In this document: one piece after another, positions 58,042 through 64,000 of the stretch
Layout: every line of letters starts with the position of its first letter
Numbering within the stretch: position 1 is the first letter of the stretch
Assembly (NCBI GenBank): GCA_016215605.1
Contig: JACRJB010000052.1
Coordinates: 1-64,000 of the forward strand
From: Rhodopseudomonas palustris
GTDB taxonomy: Bacteria; Pseudomonadota; Alphaproteobacteria; Rhizobiales; Xanthobacteraceae
Reading direction: 5' to 3'
Length of the DNA stretch: 64,000 nt
Program-made: the position numbers and the translations under genes
Notes under the pieces: generated by a model
Told to the model about the DNA's origin: nothing
The model's input: only the letters and a program-made list of their open reading frames with translations
The model's database searches: none

Positions 58042-59397
58042 ATGACCGACATTCCAAGAACCCGCTGGGGCGGCCTCGCCGAGCGCAAGGCCGCCGCGTC
58101 CGGCTTTTTCCGCGTCGAGCGGATCGACGGCGTGTGGTGGTTCATCGACCCCGACGGCGGCCGCTTCCTGTCGAAGGGCGTCACCGCGGTCAACTTCGAC
58201 CACGACAACATCAAGGGCACCGAGCGTCACCCCTACCGCGAAGCGTGCCTCGACAAATACGGCAGCCGCGACGCCTGGCGCAGCGCCGTCGCCGATCGCC
58301 TGCACCGCTGGGGCTTCAACACGCTCGGCGCCTGGTCGGAGCCGGAGATCGCATCCGCGGGCGGCGTCCCCCTCGCCTCCGCCGCGGGCGTGGTCTATCT
58401 CGCCACCGCCTACAGCGACGGCCGCGGCTGGCCGCAATCCGATCCGTTCGATCCCGCCTTCGAGCGCTTCGCGCAGCAGCGCGCCCGCGAGATCTGCGCG
58501 CCGCGCCGCGACGATCCGGCCGTGCTCGGCTGGTTCATCGACAACGAGCTGCAATGGGGCCCGGACTGGCGCGGCGAGAACGAGTTGCTGCCGACGATCC
58601 TGCGCGACCATGCCGCGCCGCATGCGCGTCAGGTCGCGGTCGCGCTGCTGCGCAGCCGCTACGCCGGCGTCGCCGACTTCAACGCGGTGTGGGGCGGCTC
58701 GGCGCTGTCGTGGGACGCGCTGGCGACGCAGTCGCTCACCGCGCCCCCCTTCACCCGCAATTTCTTCACCCACGACCACGCCCAGGAGCGCGATCCGTTG
58801 CGCGGGCGTTACTTCGCCGATTGCGACGCCTTCGCCGGGCTGCTCGCCGAGCGCTACATGGCGGTGAGCTGCGCGGCGATCCGCGCCGCGGCGCCGCATC
58901 ATCTCGTGCTCGGCAGCCGCTTCGCCTACCCGCCGCAGCCGCAAGTGATCGCAGCCGCCGGCCGGCATTGCGACGTCATCAGCATCAATTGCTACGACGC
59001 TTTGCCGGGCGCGGTGATCGACGCCTATGCCGGGAGCGGCCGGCCGTGCCTGATCGGCGAGTTCTCGTTCCGCGGCGACGATGCCGGCCTGCCCAACACG
59101 CAGGGTGCCGGCCCGCGGGTCGAGACCCAGGCCGATCGCGCGGCGGGCTTCGCCCGCTACGTCGGCGCCGGGCTGCGCCATCCGAACCTGATCGGCTATC
59201 ACTGGTTCCTGCACGCCGATCAGCCCGCCGAGTGCCGCTGGGACGGCGAGAATTCCAATTACGGCGTCGTCACCATCGACGACGAGGTCTACCCCGAACT
59301 GACCGAGGCGATGACCGCGGTCAACGACGACGCCGAATGGCTGCATGCCGGCGCTGCGTCGGTCCGCCGCGACGTCGCGACGCCGTCGGCGGCGTGA
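58042..59397 (+). CDS. GH-A clan glycosidase-like protein (GH50/agarase-like)
   Basis: A 451-residue protein without a signal peptide. It has the (beta/alpha)8 glycosidase features: probable acid/base Glu169 in FIDNELQWG and nucleophile Glu340 in LIGEFSFRG, with YHWFLHADQ near the C-terminus. The pattern is like GH50 agarases and their relatives, but agar is not a likely substrate in such an organism, so the substrate is open. It follows the esterase by 98 bases; a terminator lies after it. Confidence 0.78.
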   Translation: MTDIPRTRWGGLAERKAAASGFFRVERIDGVWWFIDPDGGRFLSKGVTAVNFDHDNIKGTERHPYREACLDKYGSRDAWRSAVADRLHRWGFNTLGAWSEPEIASAGGVPLASAAGVVYLATAYSDGRGWPQSDPFDPAFERFAQQRAREICAPRRDDPAVLGWFIDNELQWGPDWRGENELLPTILRDHAAPHARQVAVALLRSRYAGVADFNAVWGGSALSWDALATQSLTAPPFTRNFFTHDHAQERDPLRGRYFADCDAFAGLLAERYMAVSCAAIRAAAPHHLVLGSRFAYPPQPQVIAAAGRHCDVISINCYDALPGAVIDAYAGSGRPCLIGEFSFRGDDAGLPNTQGAGPRVETQADRAAGFARYVGAGLRHPNLIGYHWFLHADQPAECRWDGENSNYGVVTIDDEVYPELTEAMTAVNDDAEWLHAGAASVRRDVATPSAA

Positions 59398-59439
59398 TCG
59401 CGCCACCGCCCCCCTTCATTCTGCGCATCACAACCAAAA

Positions 59440-59459
59440 CCCCGGACTCGCGTCCGGGG
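59440..59459. terminator. Bidirectional terminator between the glycosidase and outer membrane genes
   Basis: Stem CCCCGGAC (59440-59447), TCGC loop, GTCCGGGG (59452-59459). On the minus strand TTTTGG follows, giving a good terminator for the outer membrane protein; the plus side has only CTTC. Confidence 0.75.
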
Positions 59460-59488
59460 CTTCAGCATGTCGTCGACGCGGTTTGCGA

Positions 59489-61207
59489 TCAGTACTTCGC
59501 AGTCACCGGCGGCGGAGGCGGATTGAAGGTGTACGACGCCTGCAGGAAGGTGCCGTAGCGTTCGGTCCGCATCGGCAGCGGCTGGCACGGGCACGGCGCA
59601 CCGCCGAAATTGGTGTAGGCGTCCTTGGTCGCCCACATCGCCCAGTAGCGGCCGCCGGCGCCGATGCTGAAGTTCGGCGTCACGTAATACGACAGGATCG
59701 CTTCGAGCTGGACGCCCTGGCCATGCCCCGTCTCGGGCGACACCAGGTTGCGCAGCACGTGATTGTCGACGCCCTTGACGCTGACATAAGGCAGATAGGC
59801 CGCGTCGCCGGTCAGCTTGAAGCCGTAGCCGAGCATCATTTCGGCGGTCGCGCCGACCCGCAGCGACTGCCATTTGTCGTCCTCGGTGATCACCAGCACC
59901 GAGGTCGGGATCGCCGGGATGCAGCCGGCGTTCGGGTTGGCGAACTGAATGCAGCCGTAGCCCGATTTGTTCTCGCGGTAGTAGTTGTAGCCGACGAAGC
60001 CGCCGACCTTGTAGCCCGGCCCGGACAGCACATTGTAGCCGAGATCGACCGTGCCGTAAGTGATGTCGCCCTTCACCGAGGACAGCGTGTTGGAATACGG
60101 CACCGTGCCGCCGCCGAGCAGCCAGTCCTCGTCGGTCAATTCACCGCCATTGACCAGCTTGCCGCCGCCAATGAAGCCCTTGACGAACACGTCGTAGGGG
60201 CTGTCGACGCGGCCGAACAATTCACCGGAATTCGCCTTGGAATCGTAGGTCAGCCGCGAGTTCAGCGTCGTCTGCTGATTCTGGTTGAAGGTGGCGCCGA
60301 GATCCTTCTGGAAGCGGCCGGAACTGTACCAGTAGCGGCCGCCGACTTCGACCGTCCAGCCCGGCGACCACGCCAGCGGCGCCGCTTTGGCGATCCGCGC
60401 CGGGGCGACGCTGTCCCACCGCGCCGTCGCATCGCCGTCGATCCGATAGTTCAGGCCGAGCTTGAACAGGTGAATGTCCTGGCTGACCCTTGTCGTGGTC
60501 GCAGCGGTCGTGAAGTACAAAGGCAGCGGAGGCGCCGCCTGGATGAAGCTCGACGGCACGCCGATCGTGGGCCTGCCGAAATCGGCGTAGTCGTATTCCA
60601 GCTTGACCGACCAGGCCGGCGTGATGGCGTGCTCGACGCCGCCGCCGACGGTCCAGCCGAGCCGGGTCTCGTTCAGCGACGTCACCCGCGGATCGCCGAG
60701 CGGATTGATGGTGATGTCCTTGCGGTCGCTGAGGAAGGCCGCGCCGCCCTTGGCGTAGAGCAGCGTGTGTCCGCCGTTGCCGACCGCGAGCCCGACCCGG
60801 CCGGTCAGGCTGCCGGTGAAGTCCTGGCGCACCCGGCAATTGGCCGACAGGAAGTAACCCGAGAACGCCAGACAGGTCTGCGTCCCGTTGGAATCGACCA
60901 CACTGGCGTCCGCCTCGACGCCGAGCACGATATTGGACCCCGGCGCCTGCCAGTTGTAGCCGGCCTGCAGGCCCGCCAGCGCCTTCGGCGTCCGCACCGA
61001 GTCGCCGTAGATCGAAGCCCCGAACGGATCGTCGAATTTGGTCGTTCCCGAACCGCCGCCGACATGCGCGCCGACGTAGAAGCCGGTCCAGGTCCACAGC
61101 ACCGGCGGCGGCAGCGGCGCGGCCTTGACCGGCAGATCCGCGGCATGCGCAGCGCCGGCGGCGAAAACGATGACGCAACTGATCGAACGGTAAATCGACG
61201 TCCTCAT
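59489..61207 (-). CDS. Outer membrane protein with two tandem beta-barrel regions
   Basis: A 572-residue exported protein. Signal peptide (ends AHA near residue 22), then an Omp25/31-type barrel opening with WTWTGFYVGAHVGGG and running to about 265 (FKLGLNYRI). A second barrel-like region follows from GWTVEVGGRYWYSSGRF to the end, ending in ASYTFNPP. Single-domain members are about 230-280 residues, so this looks like a fusion of two barrels. It may be a porin or adhesin-like surface protein. ATG 61207 has AGGA 8 bases upstream; ATG 61216 directly abuts AGG. Confidence 0.85.
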   Translation of the reverse strand: MRTSIYRSISCVIVFAAGAAHAADLPVKAAPLPPPVLWTWTGFYVGAHVGGGSGTTKFDDPFGASIYGDSVRTPKALAGLQAGYNWQAPGSNIVLGVEADASVVDSNGTQTCLAFSGYFLSANCRVRQDFTGSLTGRVGLAVGNGGHTLLYAKGGAAFLSDRKDITINPLGDPRVTSLNETRLGWTVGGGVEHAITPAWSVKLEYDYADFGRPTIGVPSSFIQAAPPLPLYFTTAATTTRVSQDIHLFKLGLNYRIDGDATARWDSVAPARIAKAAPLAWSPGWTVEVGGRYWYSSGRFQKDLGATFNQNQQTTLNSRLTYDSKANSGELFGRVDSPYDVFVKGFIGGGKLVNGGELTDEDWLLGGGTVPYSNTLSSVKGDITYGTVDLGYNVLSGPGYKVGGFVGYNYYRENKSGYGCIQFANPNAGCIPAIPTSVLVITEDDKWQSLRVGATAEMMLGYGFKLTGDAAYLPYVSVKGVDNHVLRNLVSPETGHGQGVQLEAILSYYVTPNFSIGAGGRYWAMWATKDAYTNFGGAPCPCQPLPMRTERYGTFLQASYTFNPPPPPVTAKY

Positions 61208-61494
61208 CGGAGCCATCCTGCAATACGAGAAGTTGAGGGCAATCAATTCGGCGCTTATCGCGCGCAGCCGCTCGGCAGCGCTGTCCAGATTTGGACGAAC
61301 AGCGAAATACGTCGCGGCTGTTGCAGGCCAACAACAATCTCGAGTCACTAAGTAGTAACTTGGTACTTACCTGGCCATTGCCAGTTCGCGATTACCGCAC
61401 TCCGCGGCGCACGATGTGACGACGACTCGCAACTAACAACGCCCGAGCAGCCCTCGCCGTCCCGGCCGACACCGGCGCGGTGATCCCGCTGCGA
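61208..61494. other. Upstream region of the outer membrane gene
   Basis: About 290 bases without a gene. It holds the palindrome TAAGTA-N9-TACTTA at 61349-61369 in an AT-richer stretch, a plausible operator. Confidence 0.4.
61349..61369. promoter_or_regulatory. Palindromic operator-like site TAAGTA-N9-TACTTA
   Basis: Perfect 6-base arms (61349-61354 and 61364-61369) about 140 bases upstream of the outer membrane gene. Its regulator is unknown. Confidence 0.4.
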
Positions 61495-62433
61495 TCAGGC
61501 CGCACGCGCGGCGCGGCGCAGCGCCTGCGGCGGCTGGCCGAAGGCGCGGATGAAGGCGCGGCGCATCCGCTCCGGATCGCCGAAGCCGGTCGCCTGCGCC
61601 ACCTGCTCGATCGCTTCGCCCGAGGCCTGCACGCGGCTCTTGGCGGCTTCGATGCGCAGCCGCTCCACCGCCTTGGCCGGCGTTGCACCGGTCTCGGCGA
61701 TGAAGGCGCGGGTGAAATGCCGCGCGCTCATGCCGGCCTGCTCGGCCAGCCGCTCGACGGTGAGGTTTTCGCCGAGGTGCTCGCGCACCCAGCCGAGCAA
61801 AGACGCGAACCGCCCGGACGGCGCCTGCAGTTCGAGCAGCGAGGAGAATTGCGACTGCCCGCCGGCGCGCCGCTGCGCCAGCACCAGCTGCCGCGCGGTG
61901 TCGCGCGCGATCGCATCGGAATCATCCTCGGCGATGATCGCCAGCGCCAGATCGATCCCGGCGCTGATCCCGGCCGAGGTCCAGACCTCGCCGTCGCGCA
62001 CGAAGATGCGGTCCGGCTCCAGCCGCACCTGCGGGTAGCGCTTCAGGAAGTCCCTCGTGCGGCTCCAATGCGTGGTGGCGCGCTTGCCGTCGAGCAGCCC
62101 CGCCTCGGCCAGCAAATAAGCGCCCGAACAGACACTGGCGATGCGGCAGCCGCGCGCCGCCGCGGCACGCAGGAACGCCAGCGTCCGCGGGCAAGCGGCG
62201 GCCGCGCGAACCCCCTCGCCGCCGGCGATCATCAGCGTGCCCATCGCGCGGTCGTGACGCAATCCGCGCGCCAGCAATTCGACGCCGGACGAACTGCGCA
62301 CCGCGCCGGGCGACGCCGCCATGATCCTGACCGGGTCGGCGCGGCGGGCGTAGCGGCTCGCGATCTCGAACGCCGCAATCGGGCCCGCGGCGTCGAGCAA
62401 CTGGAAATCCGGATAGACCAGCATGCCGATCAT
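61495..62433 (-). CDS. GlxA-family transcriptional regulator (DJ-1-like domain plus AraC DNA-binding domain)
   Basis: A 312-residue regulator. The N-terminal 180 residues or so form a DJ-1/PfpI-like class I glutamine-amidotransferase fold (ASVCSGAYLLAEAGLLDG with the Cys elbow), and the C-terminal 100 residues are an AraC-type double helix-turn-helix (LTVERLAEQAGMSARHFTRAF; IEQVAQATGFGDPERMRRAF). ATG 62433 is taken; the frame is open upstream. It is divergent from a DJ-1-type gene across a 107-base gap with a large inverted repeat, so it probably controls that gene and itself. Confidence 0.92.
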   Translation of the reverse strand: MIGMLVYPDFQLLDAAGPIAAFEIASRYARRADPVRIMAASPGAVRSSSGVELLARGLRHDRAMGTLMIAGGEGVRAAAACPRTLAFLRAAAARGCRIASVCSGAYLLAEAGLLDGKRATTHWSRTRDFLKRYPQVRLEPDRIFVRDGEVWTSAGISAGIDLALAIIAEDDSDAIARDTARQLVLAQRRAGGQSQFSSLLELQAPSGRFASLLGWVREHLGENLTVERLAEQAGMSARHFTRAFIAETGATPAKAVERLRIEAAKSRVQASGEAIEQVAQATGFGDPERMRRAFIRAFGQPPQALRRAARAA

Positions 62434-62449
62434 CGCGTCGTCCGCCCCA

Positions 62450-62486
62450 ATGTCTGAAATCGAGGGATATCTGCCATTTCGGACAT
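62450..62486. promoter_or_regulatory. Inverted repeat between the GlxA-type regulator and DJ-1 gene
   Basis: Arms ATGTCTGAAAT (62450-62460) and ATTTCGGACAT (62476-62486), 10 of 11 bases matching, 15-base spacer. Placed midway between the two divergent starts, so it is a good operator candidate. Confidence 0.6.
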
Positions 62487-62540
62487 CAGCCGACCATGCC
62501 AGGATCGCCCCGTCAAGCATGTCACGCAGAGGAGTTCGCC

Positions 62541-63245
62541 ATGGCCGCCTTGCAGATCGGATTGTTGCTGTTTCCGAACCTCACCCAGCTCGACCTCACC
62601 GGACCGCTCCAGGTGTTCTCGCGAATCCCCGGCGCCAAGGTGCATCTGGTCGGCAAGACGCTGGCGCCGGTGCCGAGCGACACCGCGCTGCTGCTGCCGC
62701 CGACGATCGCGTTCGCGGACTGCCCGCAGCTCGACGTGGTGTGCGTGCCCGGCGGCGTCGGCACCGACGATCTCGTCGGCGACGCGGAGACGCTGGCGTT
62801 CCTGCGCCGGCAGGCCGAGGGCGCGCGCTATCTCACCTCGGTGTGCACCGGATCGCTGGTGCTCGGCGCGGCGGGCCTGCTGCGCGGCTATCGCGCCACC
62901 ACGCATTGGTCGGCGCTCGACGACCTCGCCGCGTTCGGCGCCATCCCGGATCGCGGCCGGGTCTGCATCGACCGCAACCGCATCACCGGGGGCGGCGTCA
63001 CCGCAGGAATCGACTTCGCGCTGACGCTGGCGGCGCTGCTGGCCGACCGCACCACCGCGCAGGCGATTCAGCTGATGCTGGAATACAACCCCGCGCCGCC
63101 GTTCAACGCCGGCTCGCCGGACACGGCGCCGGAGGACGTGCTGAAGATGTTGCAGGAGCGGATGCAGGGCGCGCGCAAGCGAAGGGCCGCGGCGATTGCC
63201 CAGGCCGCGGCCCGACTCGATGCGGAGACGGAAACGGCGGCCTGA
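62541..63245 (+). CDS. DJ-1/PfpI family protein (isonitrile-hydratase-like)
   Basis: A 234-residue enzyme-like protein. DJ-1/PfpI fold with nucleophile elbow SVCTGSLVLGAAGLL (catalytic Cys) and LTGPLQVF near the start, as in bacterial isonitrile hydratases. Those hydrate isonitriles to N-formamides; whether this protein does is unproven. The C-terminal tail is Arg/Ala-rich. GAGGAG precedes the ATG at 62541. Confidence 0.88.
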   Translation: MAALQIGLLLFPNLTQLDLTGPLQVFSRIPGAKVHLVGKTLAPVPSDTALLLPPTIAFADCPQLDVVCVPGGVGTDDLVGDAETLAFLRRQAEGARYLTSVCTGSLVLGAAGLLRGYRATTHWSALDDLAAFGAIPDRGRVCIDRNRITGGGVTAGIDFALTLAALLADRTTAQAIQLMLEYNPAPPFNAGSPDTAPEDVLKMLQERMQGARKRRAAAIAQAAARLDAETETAA

Positions 63246-63257
63246 GCCGCCGCGCGA

Positions 63258-63668
63258 TCAGCTTCCCGGGGTCCAGGGCTGATAGTCGCCGGTCGCCTTC
63301 GGGCGGCGGCCGGCCGACAGCGTTGAGCCGGACGGACGATACGCCATCGGCGTGCCGGTCAGGTTCGGCTGATGCGGCTTCATCCACTCGCGCGGCTGAT
63401 ACTTCTCTTCGGTCGGCGGCACGTCGACGATGTGATGCAGCCAGCCGTGCCAGTCCGGCGGGACGCGGGTCGCCTCGGCATAGCCGTTGTAGAGCACCCA
63501 GCGCCGTTCAAACCCCAGCGTCGGGTCGATCTTACCACCGGCGGTGCGGAAATAGCGGTTGCCGCCCTCGTCGGTGCCGACCAGCTCGCCGAACCGCCAG
63601 GTCCAGAGCTGGGTGCCGAACGTAAAGCCGTTCCACCAGGTAAAAATCCGCAGCAAAAACAGTTTCAT
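63258..63668 (-). CDS. NADH:ubiquinone oxidoreductase subunit NDUFA12-like (B17.2)
   Basis: A 136-residue accessory subunit of respiratory complex I found in alphaproteobacteria and mitochondria. Motifs: FTWWNGFTFGTQLWTWRFG, VGTDEGGNRYF, ERRWVLYNGYAEATRVPPDWHGWLHH, PPTEEKY. ATG 63668 has GGA 7 bases upstream; the frame extends farther without homology. Often located near accC/DUF2155 genes in related genomes. Confidence 0.95.
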   Translation of the reverse strand: MKLFLLRIFTWWNGFTFGTQLWTWRFGELVGTDEGGNRYFRTAGGKIDPTLGFERRWVLYNGYAEATRVPPDWHGWLHHIVDVPPTEEKYQPREWMKPHQPNLTGTPMAYRPSGSTLSAGRRPKATGDYQPWTPGS

Positions 63669-63915
63669 GGGCGTATCCATCGGGGTCGACCGCAGTCCCC
63701 TGATGCCACCGGCCGGGGCGAATGTCCAGTCGTTGCGAGTGGTTTCGAACATCCGGATTCATCGGTTCCCGAGAATGACGCAATTCGTTCACGGCCGATA
63801 CACCAGGATGTTGCGACCCTGCCCTCGTGCCTCACGTGAAAGGGCAGGAACGACGACAGCCTTCGGGTGTTGTGTTGCGGAACCGGTTTCGAATTTCCCG
63901 TTGAAGGAGCTCCTG

Positions 63916-64000
63916 ATGTTGAATTTCAAGACGTTGACCGCTGTGGCGGCGCTGGCGATTGCGATGCCGCTGGCGAGTGCTGATCGCAGCTTCGCCCAGG
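63916..64000 (+). CDS. Partial exported protein, cut by window end
   Basis: The first 28 codons only: a Lys near the start, then a hydrophobic Ala-rich core and an end like a signal peptide (ASADRSFAQ). AGGAG is 6 bases before ATG 63916. Just upstream two GGAAC boxes (63847-63851 and 63879-63883) lie 16 and 15 bases before TGTT and CGTT, near-matches to the EcfG promoter. The mature product cannot be named. Confidence 0.7.
   Translation, partial: MLNFKTLTAVAALAIAMPLASADRSFAQ

Overview
The window is GC-rich (clearly above 60%) chromosomal DNA from an alphaproteobacterium of the Rhodopseudomonas/Bradyrhizobium group (Nitrobacteraceae). The grounds are protein styles typical of that group (BA14K-like and DUF1236 proteins, NDUFA12 complex I subunit, Omp25/31-type barrel, a suf operon as the Fe-S pathway), a GTTC-N7-GTTC LexA box, a FixK/FNR-type box, an EcfG-type promoter, and two families of long palindromic intergenic repeats. 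The species cannot be fixed from the sequence alone. Most of the window is core genome with several accessory insertions. No tRNA, rRNA, CRISPR array or recognisable insertion sequence was seen.

Layout. 0.1-0.8 kb: nested repeats and a TfoX-like gene. 1.1-4.6 kb (minus): a probable three-gene unit, exported RidA, LodB-like flavoprotein and Tat-exported LodA/GoxA-type quinoprotein amine oxidase. 4.9-12.9 kb (minus): the suf operon in transcription order, a NifS-like cysteine desulfurase, sufB, an inserted vapBC pair, sufC, sufD, sufS, sufT-like, sufA-like; sufB carries an in-frame TAA. 13-18.5 kb: hydrolase, anmK, tyrS, MFS transporter, cytochrome b561. 18.5-20.6 kb: an accessory patch with a HAD-phosphatase/membrane fusion gene behind a promoter whose -10 lies inside a LexA box. 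20.9-26.9 kb: AsmA/YhdP-like protein, Bcp-type peroxiredoxin, LytM peptidase. 26.9-28.6 kb: an accessory exonuclease/nucleotidyltransferase bicistron. 28.7-37.8 kb: prfB with its programmed +1 frameshift, PBP1A, AmiC-type amidase and RNase E. 37.8-47 kb: DctA, BioY, aminotransferase, M48 protease, BA14K-like protein, 1-Cys peroxiredoxin, DsbA-like protein, DUF1236 protein. 46.5-49 kb: aroQ-accB-accC. 49.1-52.2 kb: a translationally coupled kinase/regulator/kinase operon behind an exact EcfG-type promoter. 52.2-64 kb: methyltransferase, ion transporter, aat, DUF2155 protein, SDR, esterase, GH-A-clan glycosidase, tandem-barrel outer membrane protein, a divergent GlxA-regulator/DJ-1 pair, NDUFA12, and the first 28 codons of an exported protein.

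How genes work together. The suf genes build Fe-S clusters. The ridA-lodB-lodA unit looks like a periplasmic oxidase, its maturation enzyme and an imine-clearing partner. PBP1A, AmiC, LytM, AnmK and the AsmA-like protein serve envelope assembly and recycling. AccB and AccC with BioY link biotin uptake to fatty-acid synthesis. The most interesting candidates are the LexA-box HAD-membrane gene, the exonuclease/nucleotidyltransferase pair, vapBC inside suf, the sufB stop codon, and the RidA-LodAB unit.
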